A stretch of 64,000 nucleotides of DNA, from positions 73,411,696-73,475,695 of the forward strand of contig NC_084801.1 of assembly GCF_963169125.1 (NCBI RefSeq), read 5' to 3'. The DNA is from Humulus lupulus (taxonomy: Eukaryota; Streptophyta; Magnoliopsida; Rosales; Cannabaceae). Of the stretch, positions 1 to 11,970 are shown piece after piece. The notes below the pieces were generated by a model. That model saw only the letters and a program-made list of their open reading frames with translations. It was not told where the DNA came from and searched no databases. Within the stretch, counting starts at the first letter, position 1; each line of letters starts with the position of its first letter. The position numbers and the translations under genes were made by a program.

Positions 1-972
1 ATTTTTGTTCTGAGTTATTAGTTTGATGAATTATTTGTGATTTTAGTTCAAAAAATTTTGATCAAAATCGGATTTAAGGGTCTATTTGAACTATTTTAAA
101 AAATATAGAGTACAAAAAATAATTTATCAAAATAAATGGTCCAAATAGATAATAAAATAAAATAAAAAATCTAAAAAATGTATAAACTCTATTTTTTTTA
201 AATTAATGGGACACTTTTTCATCCTCTACTTCTTAATTATTATTATTTTGTGATTTGATTTAATGCAACTCAAATGGAAGTTTCTTTTAAGTTTATTGTC
301 ATCATTGTAAAGCTCCCATGACTCATGCAGAAAAGACAACGAAAAGCAGCCACATGGGTTCCAGCAGACGACCTACTTCAAAAGATGCAAAGTAGTTCAT
401 AAATAATGGGAAACTCTACCCCAAATTAAAAATAACATAAGATAAAAACATTTCAAAGGCTTCCAACCGAAGGACTTGCTTGACTATAACATAAGCTTTT
501 TAGGCTACACTTATCATCCACCGAGAAGAAATTACAAACTATGCTTCCATATCATTTTATCGGTTGAAAAAGTTTATATTGAGTAATTAATAATGTGAGA
601 TATTTTTATGTGTATGCTATACTATACTCTTAAACCATTTATATAACGCAAAGTACTTGAAATATTTGTAACATATAGGAATAGGACTGTAAATTTGAAA
701 TCTGTACCAATCGTATACTGTTTTGTATTTACTTTATCACAAAATTTTAAAATTTTATTAGGCAGGCCTGCATAGTTTTGTGATAATTAGAATTAAGAGC
801 ATGCCTTCAAGTTATTGCACTACCCGAATAATTAGAATTAAGAGCAGTCTCCAAGTTATTGTACAACCCACATAGCCTACCATATTATACTGTAGTTAAT
901 AAATACATTGTACTGCAATTAAAATTCATTATTATGTTTAATATTATAGTTAGCAATTACATAGTATAATTT
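1..972. other. AT-rich intergenic DNA, no gene seen
   Basis: Strongly AT-rich sequence with homopolymer runs and frequent stops in all frames. I see no coding exon, RNA gene or clear repeat boundary. It could be the distal part of a long intron of the polygalacturonase-like gene at 2667-3227, whose remaining exons are not visible in the window. Confidence 0.6.
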
Positions 973-977
973 ACAAT

Positions 978-1881
978 GGGAAATTTTCATGTTATATGCC
1001 TAGTTACAATATCAAATTTATGATAATTTTAACTTTTTGGACAAAAATACCCTAATATTCAAACATTTATTTTCTCAATCAGTCTGAACTCTTTCTCTCT
1101 CTCATTTTAGTCTGGTAGATCTCGAAAAAATTATCAAAATAAAAAAAATCATTTGAAATAGACATTTGAGTGATAAAATATAAACCTCTAAAGTTTTCGA
1201 CAAATTTTATTGCAGAGCATCGAAATTGCATCGAAAAAACATCGTTTTGGCCAAAAATCAAGTTTTCATGATTGCATAGCAAAAGCATCGAAACATTATC
1301 GATTTTGCATCGAAACATCATTGATTTTGCATTGAAAAAGCGTCGTTTAGGCCAAAAATCAAGTTTCATGATTACATCGCAAAAGCATCGAAACACCATC
1401 GATTTTGCATCAAAAAAACATCGTTTTGACAAAAACAAAATCAAGTTTTCATAATTGCATCGCAAGAGCATCGAAACACCATCGATGCAATTTCGATGCA
1501 AAATCTATAGTGTTTCGATGCTTTTGCGATGCGATCATGAAAACTTGATTTTTTGCCCAAACTATACTTTTCGATGTCCTGCACTGAAATTTGACGAAAA
1601 CTTTGAAGATTCATATGTTTTCACTCAAATTTCCGTTTGAGAATATTTTTTCTTTCTTTCAAATTTTTGTATTTTTCGAGATCTACAAGATTAGAATTAG
1701 AGAGAGAGAGAATGAGAGACGTTAGAGAGTGAGAGAATGTTCGGACTGAGAGTGAAAATTAGTATTTAAATGTTAGAAGTATTTTTGTCAAAAAAATTAA
1801 AATTATCATGTATTTGGGATAGTAACTTATGTTGGCATATTAAAAATTTTTACTAAATTATCATGTAGAACATGAAATTTC
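978..1881. mobile_element. Foldback/MITE-like element with long inverted arms
   Basis: The left arm starts GGGAAATTTTCATG (978-991) and the right end reads CATGAAATTTC (1871-1881). Inward, the arms stay complementary over several hundred bases: TTTTTGGACAAAAATA near 1034 pairs with TATTTTTGTCAAAAA near 1781, and the CTCTTTCTCTCTCTC tract near 1088 pairs with the GAGAGAGAG tract near 1700. The centre (1215-1530) holds repeats of an ATCGAAAC / CATCGATTTTGCATCGA motif in both orientations. ACAAT directly flanks both ends (973-977 and 1882-1886) and may be a short target duplication. No transposase is present. Short open frames inside are by-products of the repeats. Confidence 0.6.
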
Positions 1882-1886
1882 ACAAT

Positions 1887-2666
1887 AGAGTAAAGTAAAA
1901 CTTTAATGCTTTTTAAAATAATTATATACCCTATTACAGCAATTGACATATCTTCTTTAATTATATTAAAACTTCTTAGTTACCTCTAATATCCGCCTAA
2001 CATGATAATTTCTACTAATTACATCCTATTTCAAAACTATATATGTGATTTTTCAAATGCATGCTAAATTGAATTAATGACAATTAATAAATTAAACATA
2101 TTTGTTTAACCAAGTTACAGTAAAGTAATTATGTAAATAAAAATAATTGAGAATTATCAATTATACTCTCTAGTTCTCCGAATTTTTAAGAGTTAGCACG
2201 TATAATTACATTTTATAAGAATTTTATTTTAAGTAAATAAATTTATTTTTAAAATATTTGCCAAACAATAATAATTTAAATATAATTATTAAGTTAATAA
2301 TTACATAAATCCTGACAAAAAAAATTAATTACATAATTAGACAGACTTCCAAACGCACCCAAAATGTATTCCCTAACAAGATTATTAACGATTTCTTTTT
2401 ATAAAAGAAGAAGAAAAACAAAAAACGGAATAGTTATAGAAGAATGGGCTATAATCATTGGGAGAAGTTCCATTTTCGAAAACAACAAAGTAAGGGTGAC
2501 TATATTTGTCTGCCGGTTCCCCTAACTCATTACTAAAAGCTTATTAATTATGTTAAAATTGAGAATTAATAGTAAGACATTTTGAAGCACAAACTTTTAA
2601 AAAGGAAACAGGATTTTTTTTTTTAAAAAAAAAAACAAACAAACAAAGAAAGAGGGGAGAACTTAC
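1887..2666. other. AT-rich DNA; intron or downstream flank of the polygalacturonase-like gene
   Basis: No exon was recognised. A splice donor read on the minus strand (GTAAGT, 2666-2661) opens an intron into this stretch. No acceptor followed by the expected pectate-lyase-fold sequence was found between here and position 1. Confidence 0.45.
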
Positions 2667-3227
2667 GACAACATTGCCTCCACCTGAAGGGAGCCTAATG
2701 GGTTTGCTTATCTTGTAGTTTCCACCTTGAAAATCAATAACCACACCTCCCAAGTCATTGATTCCAGGCAGCAATTCCAGGCCATTATGAGCATGGAACG
2801 CATCCTCCACTGCCTTCATTATGGCATTGGTACTGTCCTCCACCCCAGTTGGATCTGCCCCATACCCAATTGGGTAAAACACTCGCCCAATCTAAACATA
2901 TATACATTGATAACATTACGTAATTATCATACCATGCAAAATTTCATAACCTTTATTTTATTACTCAATATATGACCATTTTTTTACGAACACTTTTGAA
3001 ATTTTAATGTCACATTTGTGACAGTGACATACTCTTGTGATGTTTGAAGCTTCACCGGTTGACAGCAAATGTCGATGGAAGTTAAACGCTGCGTTTTGTT
3101 GGAGTTTTGTTTGGAAGTTCCATAGCTTCTCGTCGTATCTTGAGGAAGGGGTAGCTTCCAATACCAGTACCAGTAACTGTAACAGTGAAGTCAATAATAA
3201 TAATAATGCTGAAATATTGAGTTTCAT
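2667..3227 (-). pseudogene. QRT3-like polygalacturonase (pectin-lyase fold), first two exons only
   Basis: Exon 1 (3227-3033, 65 codons) starts with an ATG and a hydrophobic leucine-rich segment, a likely signal peptide for secretion to the wall. It ends at a GTATGT donor. Exon 2 (2891-2667, 75 codons) follows a TTTAG acceptor and stays in phase 0. It contains VFYPIGYGADPTG and GGVVIDFQGGNYKIS, typical of plant QUARTET3-type polygalacturonases that degrade pectin during pollen and fruit development. Exon 2 ends at a clean GTAAGT donor. Family members normally continue for about 350 more residues with the beta-helix and catalytic aspartates; none of that is visible downstream to position 1. 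Either the rest lies beyond a long MITE-containing intron outside the window, or this is a 5' gene fragment. Both exons are free of stops, so the reading as fragment rather than live gene is an inference. Confidence 0.6.
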
Positions 3228-4439
3228 TTGGTACCTGCTGAAGCTAGAAATCTGAAAGAGAGAGAGAGCGCCTTTGGTAGCACAAAACAGTGTATTTTGC
3301 CTCTTTTAAAGCAGAATGGAATAGACCTTGTCTTTCGGATCTTGATGTTGGTGTCTATGATGACCTCTCTCTCCTGTCAAGGTATGTTTGCAATTGTGAG
3401 CCATAGGCATGACTAAAGTAAGAGTACTTAACTTTTTTTTTTTTTTTTTATTATTATTACAGAATTGTTAAAAGAAACTAAGTGCCCAATACCATAAAGA
3501 TGTGACATATTTTTATTGGTGCAATTCAATATTAAATTTTAAACATTTGAATTTAATAAATATTATAATACATCGCTAACCAATCATGAGTTGACACCTC
3601 ATACAGTGATGTGCACCTTAAAGTATGAAATACTACCGCTCTTATTATTATTAAGTTCAGTTTTTTTTTGGGATTGTAATAAAGGAAGGAACAAAGTAGA
3701 GGGTTGGGAACCGACAAAGAAGATGTAATAAATAATTTTTAATTTTTTTTTTCTAAAAAATAAACTGATGTCAATAGTTCAACAAGTCTCTCCAACTCAA
3801 AATTACCAACAAAGTTAGGTTCTAATATCTAAAATTTACGAAAATTCTACGGTGGGGGCTTTAGGTTTCTTCCCCACCCATAGGGACACCTTTTCACAAT
3901 ATCATATTGGCCAATAATCTTGGTTGCATGAGTTTAGAATATAATAAAAAAGGTGGTGTCAATCTTTTTTATCAGTCTTAAAAATAAAATAAAAAAATTA
4001 CATTTTAATTAAGTGCAGCACTAGAAAAAAAATTTAAATTTATGTGAAGTGTAGCACACATTACCGGACATCTGTGACTATTTGAACCAGTAACAATAAC
4101 GATCGTTGATAATTTCATACATTTATTTCTCCAAAAATAGTGATGGCTTAAAAATTTAATAATCGACGGGGTAGTATAAGGCAAAATTTCAAACGTATTT
4201 AAATAATGAAATAAATCAAATATTTATAAATTTGAGTGCATTGAATGATGAGAAAAAAATTGAAACCAGCTAATTATGATTTAAGGCCACCTAAGGCCAT
4301 TCATAAAAAGCATTAAATTTTGATGAAAGCAACTAGTTAACATCTTTACAATTTTATTTTGGGACTTATAGTTTGGGACACTTGAATTTCTTCCCCATTC
4401 ACGATGCTTGTTTTGTTTATGAGTGTTAAAGCTAAAATG

Positions 4440-4474
<35 letters not shown>

Positions 4475-5332
4475 TTCTGGAGAAAATAGATTGAAACTTT
4501 CTCTTTCTCAATGGAACCTAGGCTACCACAAGCTAAAATAATTTTATTGAAACATTATCTATTTTCTTTGTTCAGAATCATTCTCTCGCTTAAGACCTAC
4601 TCATTTAAGAAGATTTTTCATGAGATTTTTTTTTATTAATTGAATTTGTTCTTACCATTTTAAAAATTATGCAGAATTTACTTTTCTAAAATTTTATGGG
4701 AAAAGTTAAGAATTAACAAACTAAAAAAGGATCTAAATTTTAAAGAAAAACATGACACTCAACACAAAGGTAGATCGGGTATTACTATTTCAATTTCTCC
4801 CACAAACACTAGTTGACAAAAACCAAGGGCAAATTCAACTTAGAAACCAAATCAAAATATGAGATTGTGAATTTAGCTATCAGCCATGAAGTTTAGATAA
4901 AGAGCAAATCGGACAACTTTCTAAAGCTCCGATCAACGATTCCACCAATGTTCAACCACAATTCCCCCTTCTTCTTTTGCCAACAATGTTCATCCACAAC
5001 TACACCTCCTCCTCCTCCTTCAGTTTGTTTTGTTGCTAATTTTCAGATTTCTTTTTCCTAGATCGAAACTTTTTTTTTTTCAGATCTGGAAAGTAACCAC
5101 TAAAAAGTCTAAATTTTCAAGATTTTAGGTAAACAATTACTCATATAATTGCAAATATAGTTTCTTCTTCCCTTGTGTTGCAGATCAAATCTAGTTTGCT
5201 CTATTTTTTTTACATCTTTTTTTTTTCTCTTCAGATTGCGATAGGTAACTTCTTACATTCACATTCTAATGTATGTGTACAATTCTAGGTATTATTTTGA
5301 GGTAATAGTTACTGAAATATAGATTCTTCTTC
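3228..5332. other. AT-rich intergenic DNA
   Basis: This stretch includes the presumed promoter side of the polygalacturonase-like gene, an A/T-rich mix with poly-T runs, and a TA dinucleotide tract at 4441-4471. I see no protein domain and no RNA gene. Confidence 0.55.
4441..4471. repeat. (TA)n microsatellite
   Basis: About fifteen consecutive TA units. Other short TA tracts occur near 6231-6246, 40627-40640 and 63029-63048. Confidence 0.9.
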
Positions 5333-6230
5333 CACTACACCAAAATATCCTTTTTGTGTCAGTCAAACGCACTAGAAAAAGCAGTTGACTGATGCAGTTT
5401 ACTCAGTTTGAGCATTTGTGTCAGTTGGCAAGTGACACGAAATAAAGGGCATTTGCGTTGTTTATAAGACTGACATAATTAATAGAGCGTGTTTGGGGCA
5501 GTCTGCAACTGACCCAAACGAGCTCGCGTTAGTTTTGCACTATCATAAATGACCTCGTTTGTGATAACTGCAAACTGCCACAACTGCTATTTTACAATTT
5601 TTATCATATTAAAAAAATATGGGCTCATTTATCAGCCCAAAACCCTTATTAACCTAACACTCACACACATCTCCTTCTCTCCCTCTCTCTATCAGTCGCC
5701 TTATTTCTTTCTCACCCTCTCTCTCGATCTCCATTTCTCAGTCCCCTCTCTCTCTCCATCTCTCCATTTCTCAGCCTCTCCATCCCATGGTCTCTCTATC
5801 TATCTCTATCTCTCCCCTCATCTCTCTGATCTCTCTAACTCTCTCGCCTTTTCTCTTGACGACGTAGAATCTTTGGGATTTTGAGGGGCTAGGCAGCGTG
5901 GAGGGGTTGCGGGGTCATGAGCGGGTGGGCTCGCGGCGGTCGCAAGAAGCTGGGTTCTCAGGGGCCATTGGCGGGTGGATTCGCGGGGGTATCAAGTGGC
6001 TAGGCTCTCAAGGGTTGCGGGGCTGGGGTCGCGGGCAAGCTGTGCATGGGGCTGGGCATGAGGCAGTCGCGGGGGCTAGGGTTGTCGTGAGGTTAGGCTC
6101 GATAGTTGGGTTCGTGTGTATCTGGGGACATCTTCAGAGTTGGTCGGTGGTTTTAGATCGACGTCATTGTCTGTAGCCCCATCAAGGTTAGCTTCATTCA
6201 CTATCTTGATTTCTTCTTTTACGTTTTGTT
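5333..6230 (+). mobile_element. CACTA-type transposon end and subterminal region
   Basis: The segment begins CACTACACCAAAATATCC at 5333, the signature terminus of plant CACTA (En/Spm) elements. It is followed by subterminal short repeats built on GTGTCAGT / GTTGACTGA / GGCAGTCTGCAACTGAC (5357-5520) in both orientations, as in CACTA subterminal regions. Further in lies a CT-rich tract (5665-5850) and then an unusually G-rich stretch (5880-6130). No inverted terminus (GGTGTAGTG) and no transposase were found, so this is one end only or a truncated non-autonomous copy. The inner boundary given here is approximate. Confidence 0.5.
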
Positions 6231-6640
6231 TATATATATATATATTTGGTTTATGTTGTAAATTTTATATTTTTTGTGTTTAATTTTGTGGAACCCAAAT
6301 CCTAAATATTTGGTTTGATGTTTCTAGATTTTAGTCTCTGTTTCTTAGGTATTAGTATAAAACTTTTATGTTTGTTCTCATCAGCCAAATCTCATGTAAT
6401 CTAGACAACTACATTGGTATAAATAATGGTCATTTAAGTGTATTGCATTTATTAAATGATATGTAAATTTGTTTAGACAACTGCATATGTAACCGAGTTG
6501 CAAAATCATTGGGAAACCATGTTGTGATCTTATATGTTGCCAATTGTCTCATGATAAGTAAATTGGGCCAGGTTTCTAATCTCTTTTCTATAGGTGGTGG
6601 TCATGGCTATGTGTTTGCCCAAAATATTTTTGTGATGACA
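6231..6640. other. AT-rich DNA without recognisable genes
   Basis: No exon or structured repeat was recognised. It may still belong to the CACTA-type element on the left or form the flank of the decayed LTR on the right. Confidence 0.4.
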
Positions 6641-7289
6641 AGGCATGATTGGGGCGTACATGGATAGCACATGACTTATTATTAATGAAGACCTAGTCAA
6701 CCCACGACTAGGAGATCAAGAAAAATTTGAGCTGCCCAATAGGCGTGGAAGACATGTTGAGTAACGAGGAAGCTGATGTGATGACATGTGCGACCAGAAC
6801 TGCTTGTAGGAACAAAGTTAGAATTAAAATACAGTTATGAGTCGGATATCTCTGGGATATTTGTTTCTTTTTATATGTAAATATCATTATTTCTGTTATT
6901 ATCCAAATACACTTGTAACAAAAATTAAACAAGGCCCATGGGCCCATATGTACATCCTTGAGCCTATAAATAGAACTCATGGGATTCATTGAGGGAGGAG
7001 GACATTTTTTTGTATTCAGAGAGAATCATTTGTAATTAAGAGAGAACTATAGTGTTTTTATCCATGAAACTTGTACTCATCTTCAACCTTGTGAAACTTG
7101 TGAACCCTCGTTCACTAATCGCAGGTTTCGAAGTTCTACATGAATAAGAACATGAAGAGGACGTAGGTCATTACATTTCCTTGGGGTCGAACCACTATAA
7201 ATCTTAGTCTCATTTACCTTCTTGAGTTCAATTCATCTTATTATTATCATATTTAGTGACTCTGTGTCGTTGACCAATTCGCTAGTCAA
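6640..7289 (+). repeat. Decayed Tat-lineage LTR (5' LTR remnant)
   Basis: It lies directly upstream of a primer-binding-site-like sequence and a decayed gag. It holds a plausible TATA box (TATAAATAG, 6965-6973). The 3' boundary is set by the primer-binding sequence at 7292. The 5' boundary is a guess because no matching 3' LTR is left in the window. Confidence 0.4.
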
Positions 7290-7291
7290 AT

Positions 7292-7312
7292 TTTTGGTGC
7301 TTTCGTTGAGAG
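7292..7312 (+). promoter_or_regulatory. Retroelement primer-binding-site-like sequence
   Basis: TTTTGGTGCTTTCGTTGAGAG is nearly identical to the sequence following both 5' LTR copies of element D (TTTTGGTGCTTTCATTGAGAG), which supports a Tat-lineage relative here. Confidence 0.5.
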
Positions 7313-7339
7313 TTGAACTCAAGGACTTCAAGAAAAACA

Positions 7340-8271
7340 ATGGCAAAGAACTCCAGGAGAGCGGGTCAAATTGGGCAAACATCTGAAAGTGTGCCAAATC
7401 CACCTCCTCCACAAGGTGTAGCATAGGACGAGCCACAAGTGGAACTAGAAGAGGAAGAAATGGATGTTGAAACATTGCGAACAACTTTGATAGTGTTGCA
7501 AGAGGAATTAACTACTATGAAAGCTAACCAGGAGAATGTGGCTGAAATTATGGTGCTGCAGTAAATGGAGAATGACCGGAAGCGCCGAGAACTGAATGAG
7601 TGGCAGGCTGATATGGATCGTCGTTAGAGAGATGCAACAACAACTTTAGAGGCAGTCATTCAACTAGCTCAAGGACAGCCTACACCAACCTCTCACCCAG
7701 ATCAGCCATCAAACTCTCACTATCATCACAATCCACTATACCCAAGGAGTCCGCAAAGACCAAAACAACCTCCTATCGCTCAGTAGGAAAGGCAAACCCA
7801 AAATCTTGACAGAAATAGCTAGCAGTAACCACCCTCTCGATTTGGTCGAGATAATGCTCTACAACACAAGTAGAATAGGGACGAGTAGCATCCCAGAAGC
7901 CCTAGAAGACAAACAGCCACGGGACAGAACCCTACTGGCAGGGGATAACGTCCCTCAGGAAGCACGAGGCAGGTGGACTCAGGCTCTGCGGTCCCGGATC
8001 CCCCACGACATAGTAATGTCGAAAGACCCAACGACCAAGGTAGGCCCCTACCTGTTTACCGAGATAGACTAGGAAGAAGAGAGGGAAACAGTGCGTACAG
8101 TAGGTCACACACTCATAGGTTGCAATTCAAAGACGGCCATGACTATAATGAAGTGGACTCTGGTAGGAGGAAAAATGGTCGGTAGCAGTAAGAAAGGGAT
8201 GAACATCGAAATCCTCCCCCAATGGAGAACCGACCGACAAGCCAAATGCTGGGGGACAACCTAAACAACCC
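7340..8271 (+). pseudogene. Decayed gag of a Tat-lineage Ty3/gypsy element
   Basis: From ATG 7340 the frame reads MAKNSRRAGQIGQTSES and then meets several in-frame stops (for example after GVA near 7422). Downstream the predicted residues are rich in Arg, Asp and Pro with RDRLGRREG-like stretches, typical of the charged linker of Tat gag proteins, but no conserved gag core, protease or RT is left. The segment is interrupted on the right by a solo LTR at 8286. I call it gag from its place behind the primer-binding-like site and from composition; no homology has been demonstrated. Confidence 0.4.
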
Positions 8272-8285
8272 AACCTCTTTGACTG

Positions 8286-9043
8286 TGTACACCCTGATTT
8301 TCCAACGGGCTATTAGCGAGCTGAGATACGGCCTAAATTATATCAGCCACACGGATCCCCCATGACCGGAGTTGTTGTCGTCAGGTCCTACCTCGTTAGC
8401 TTGGGGTATCCAAAGGTTCGCCAAGATTACTTAAGGACTGAGTCTGGACTCTGAAGGCCACAGGTCGAGGGAAGCATCCAGCTCGTGGTACGAGCTAGAG
8501 TTAGAGGCTGTGACCTTTTATAAAGTCAACCACGCAAGGTAAACGTGCATATATCAGACATCACATGTCTGATATATCCCTGACTTCTCGGACACGCAGC
8601 ATGAACGTGCGTATTCAGACACACACAACTGGGTTGGGCCATGCGGCCCATTATCCCCCTTACCTATTGATTAGACCACACTTCATGTGTCAGGTTTTAG
8701 GAATTAATCATGAATGTCGCAGAAGTGACATGATAGGTAAGAAGGTCACGGGATGACCTTCTTACCAACCCCTAGGTGCCCTCTCCTATAAATATGGAGA
8801 CCCTGGGAGTTGCAAAGGGTTGGATTCTATTGTGTAAGGAAATACCCCGTAAAAGAATACCAAGCATATAACAATAATATTGGCTGGTGGAGTAGAAGGA
8901 TTTTGACCTTTGAACCACCTAAGAAACGTAATTGTGTCACCAGTCCATTTACAAAGATCATTCATCTATTTCGGTTCATAGTTAAACATTAATCCCTTCC
9001 TCTTATTTTCTTAATTATCTGTTGGCGAAGAACCGCGTCAACA
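8286..9043 (+). mobile_element. Solo LTR with target-site duplication GACTG
   Basis: A 758-bp sequence starts TGTACACC and ends GTCAACA, flanked on both sides by GACTG (8281-8285 and 9044-9048). It contains a TATA box (TATAAATA, 8787-8794). No internal retroviral sequence adjoins it, so it is the product of LTR-LTR recombination. It separates the gag remnant on the left from a Tekay remnant on the right. Confidence 0.8.
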
Positions 9044-9048
9044 GACTG

Positions 9049-9812
9049 ATATGCCATTATAAACAAGAACAAACCCACGTGCATATTTAATACTCATAAA
9101 CATGCATTTATAATCATATAATCTTATAAATCATGCATGCTACATAATCACACATTTATTCGATTAATCACACTTATATCCAATTATGCCCTCCTGGCAC
9201 GCTAATCAAAGCGTTAAAACTTATTAGCATTTTTGGGACGTTACAAATATCACCTCCTACATAGAATTTAGTTCTGGAAATTTACCTGAATAACTCAGGA
9301 TACTAATCCCGCATAGCTGATTCTAGCTCCAGGTCACCTCCTCGAGCATATTATTCCTCAATAAGATCTTGAATAAAGGAATCGTCTTGTTCCTTAGAAC
9401 CTTGTCTTTCTTGTCTAGGATCTGAACCAGTCGCTCTTCATACGAAAAATTGGTCTGTAGTTCTAGGTCATCATATCTTAATACATGGGTAGTATCCGGG
9501 ACGTACTTTTCAAGCATCGAGATATGGAATACGTTGTGAACTCCTAATAATGACGGTGGCAGAGCCAATCTATAGGCTATCTGCCCGATCCTTTCCAGGA
9601 TCTCAAAAGGTCCTACGAATCTAGGGCTCAACTTTCCCTTTTTCATAAATCTCCTTACCCCTCGCAATGGAGAAACTCGGAGAAATTCTTGGTCCCCTAT
9701 TTGGAACTCCATGTACCTACGCTTAGGATCAGGTAGCTTTTTTGTCTTCTCTACGAAGTGAGCATTCGAGCTCAGATCCTCTCAATAGCTTCATTAGTTT
9801 TCTGAACCATTA
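9049..9812 (-). mobile_element. Decayed Tekay-type chromovirus fragment (3' LTR start plus integrase C-terminus)
   Basis: 9049-9248 resembles the LTR start of element B (compare ATTATGCCCTCCTGGCACGC here with ATTATGCCCTCCAGGCACGC there) and ends with GTTACAA followed by a purine-tract-like complement. 9323-9812 encodes the integrase C-terminal region on the minus strand. Order and spacing match element B, so this is the 3' end of an older relative; its remainder is missing to the right. Confidence 0.65.
9323..9712 (-). pseudogene. Integrase C-terminal/chromodomain fragment of a Tekay-like polyprotein
   Basis: The minus-strand frame carries [34 protein letters not shown] and [19 protein letters not shown], which match the end of the element B polyprotein almost residue for residue ([18 protein letters not shown] in B). 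In the family this part binds DNA and, through a chromodomain-like fold, steers integration. Only about 130 codons remain, ending EEVTWS where B continues to its final stop. Upstream RT, RNase H and catalytic integrase are absent. Confidence 0.75.
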
Positions 9813-10271
9813 TTCAATCTATAAGAAGGTATAGAGTCTATATCTGTTAAACTATGTCCCATCCATATACATCATTGAGTCCCCAAAAGAATTGTTCTTA
9901 GCCTTATCATTCTGACAAACCTTAATGCATGAATCAAATGATCAGATGACATCAATAGTTCATAGTAACCTCAGGATTATGATCATCATGTATATGATCA
10001 TCATTTGATGTGTTTGATTAATACTATGAAATAATGTTTAAACAAGTATTAACAAATCACATCTGGTCCAATTCTACACACTCTCAGTAAGCAAAGTACC
10101 TCCACTAAAGTGTCCTACTACACTAGTAACTCGGATCTAGGTCACGTGTAGTCTTAATACTAGTGGACCGTACTAGCAGTAGTTAATCTAAAGGTTCCAT
10201 AACTTTATTTTACTACAAACTACATAAAATGATTATCTTAATCTCGATCCTCCCATACCAATATGATATTA
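9813..10271. other. Decayed repeat-like AT-rich DNA left of element C
   Basis: This is continuous in origin with 37905-38056 across the insertion of element C, since both sides share the GGACC duplication. It contains a palindromic ATGATCATCATGTATATGATCATCAT stretch near 9980 and resembles a copia-type LTR in composition. I could not find matching ends, so I leave it unassigned. Confidence 0.35.
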
Positions 10272-10276
10272 GGACC

Positions 10277-10342
10277 TGTGGACGCCAAAATTCCACCAAG
10301 GCAAGATATGAGGTTTATGTGAGGTCCTCGGCCCACCACCGT
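10277..10342 (+). repeat. Element C left LTR, first 66 bp
   Basis: This part starts TGTGGACGCC and matches the start of the right LTR at 36804. It is cut by insertion of element A after ACCGT; the LTR resumes at 28616 with the duplicated ACCGT. Confidence 0.9.
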
Positions 10343-11401
10343 TGTAACGACCCAAATTCGCTAATAAGGCTTAAGGGCCTTGATTAGTGTGCCAGGAGGG
10401 CAGGTTGGGATTTATGTGTGATTTTATGAATTAAATGCATGATTATGATTTAAAGCATGTTATTTGGCTATTTGTTTAAACTGAGATGCATGGCTATGTT
10501 TACTAGTATGCATATAGGCCCGGATCGTGTTAGAAGGGCATAATTGTAATTCTGGCCATGATGGGCATAACTGTATTGATATGTGATAATTGTATTCTGT
10601 GAATTGTACCGCGTGTGTGTGGTTTTATTATTGTGATGCACGTGCCGAGACGGTCCTAGAGAGCTAGTTAACTTAGATGTCACAACGGGATTTTGTACCC
10701 GGCTCGGGAGGAGCCTAGGGGTACCTCGGGAATTTTATGGTTAAGTTGAGATTTAGCGGGTAATGGTTATTGGAGATTTAGTAACCTAGGTAACCATTAG
10801 TTACTGCTGAGAGTAACAAGTTTTAGAAAGAAAATGGTAGAAATGAAATAGAAGAGTAAGGACTTAAGTGCCCTTGAGGTTTAAGTAGGAAAGGATAGGC
10901 AAGGAGGGGAAAAATGGTCATTTGGTTGGGAAATAGATAAATGGCAGCTGGGATTTGGGGGTATACGGTTTGGGGCATTTATGCCACTTGAGGCTTGATT
11001 GAAATTGAAGAGAAGAAAGAGAAGGAGAAAGAAGGTTAGGGCAAGAAGAAGAAGAGAAGGAGAAGTGGGAGTCTAGGAGGAGATCAAGGACTTTGTGTGG
11101 GTTCTCCATTTGAGGTAAGGTTTTTAGACTCATCTAAGTTTTGATTTCTGTTTTGATTGGTAAAATCTAGAGCTTAAGTTGTTTTTGTTGAGTTTTGAGT
11201 TAGTTGTTTGAGTTTTGGTTTGGGTGGCTGAAAATAGGAATCAAGGGGTGGATTCTTGGGTGTGTTGATGTTTTGATCTTGTATCTAGTGCCTATAGGTT
11301 GTTAAGTTGTTCATATGAAGCTTGGAATTGGTTTTAGGGGTTTGGGTATTGGTTTTGTATGATTTGGGATGGTTTAAGCTCGGAGAAAACGCAGGAGAAA
11401 A

Positions 11402-11490
11402 CCCAGAATTCTGGGTCTGCGATGGCGTGCCGCGACACAGGTTTTTCGTGCCGCGGCAAGGGAGCCCCTGACTGATGGGTGCCGCGGCAC
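11402..11490. repeat. Palindrome cluster in element A LTR
   Basis: CCCAGAATTCTGGG (11402-11415), then GTGCCGCGAC, GTGCCGCGGCA and GTGCCGCGGCAC (11479-11490). The perfect 12-bp palindrome and its near copies lie within 65 bases. The same cluster is in the 3' LTR at 27428-27516. Confidence 0.8.
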
Positions 11491-11904
11491 AAGGAAAATT
11501 TCAGGATGGCATTTTTAGGCAATTTTAGGCCTTTGCTCCGGGAGTTCGGGGGATGTCTCCAGGGTGTTGTTTTAAGGTTTTAGAGGTCCCGAGAGTGCGG
11601 GATTGGTCCCGGGAAGTGGTTTTTGGTTGATTAGTATTGAGGGATGTTTCTTGTGTGTTGTGACTAGGTTGTTGGTGAGGCTCGTGCTTGAGGACCGTGC
11701 TCGCGGCTTTAGTGCATCAGGAGGCTCGGAATTCAGGTAAGAAAACTATAACACCCGTAGGATAGGGCATGGGCCCATAGTATGATTGCGGGGCGTGGCC
11801 CTATATTGCATCACATGTTAGGGTGCAGACTTAAATGAATTAATATTTGATTGCATGTTGTTGTGTTATATTATATGTGTGATTATGATGAAATGAACGG
11901 CAAG

Positions 11905-11970
11905 GGCCGAGTACGGCGTAGGCCGGGGCGGCCGTGGGCCGAGTACGGCGTAGGCCGGGGCGGCCATGGG
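11905..11970. repeat. 32-bp tandem duplication in element A LTR
   Basis: Two copies of a GC-rich unit starting GGCCGAGTACGGCG, offset 32 bp. Element B carries only one related unit in the equivalent part of its LTR. The 3' LTR of A repeats the duplication near 27931-27996. Confidence 0.8.

Noticed and set aside
1079..1640. Frames of 60-140 codons with repeated Cys/Ile/Asn motifs
   Set aside because: Translations of the ATCGA-rich inverted repeats of the foldback element, present on both strands.
5898..6176. 92-codon frame in a G-rich stretch
   Set aside because: Glycine/tryptophan-rich low-complexity translation with no domain. Better explained as the internal non-coding part of a CACTA-type element.
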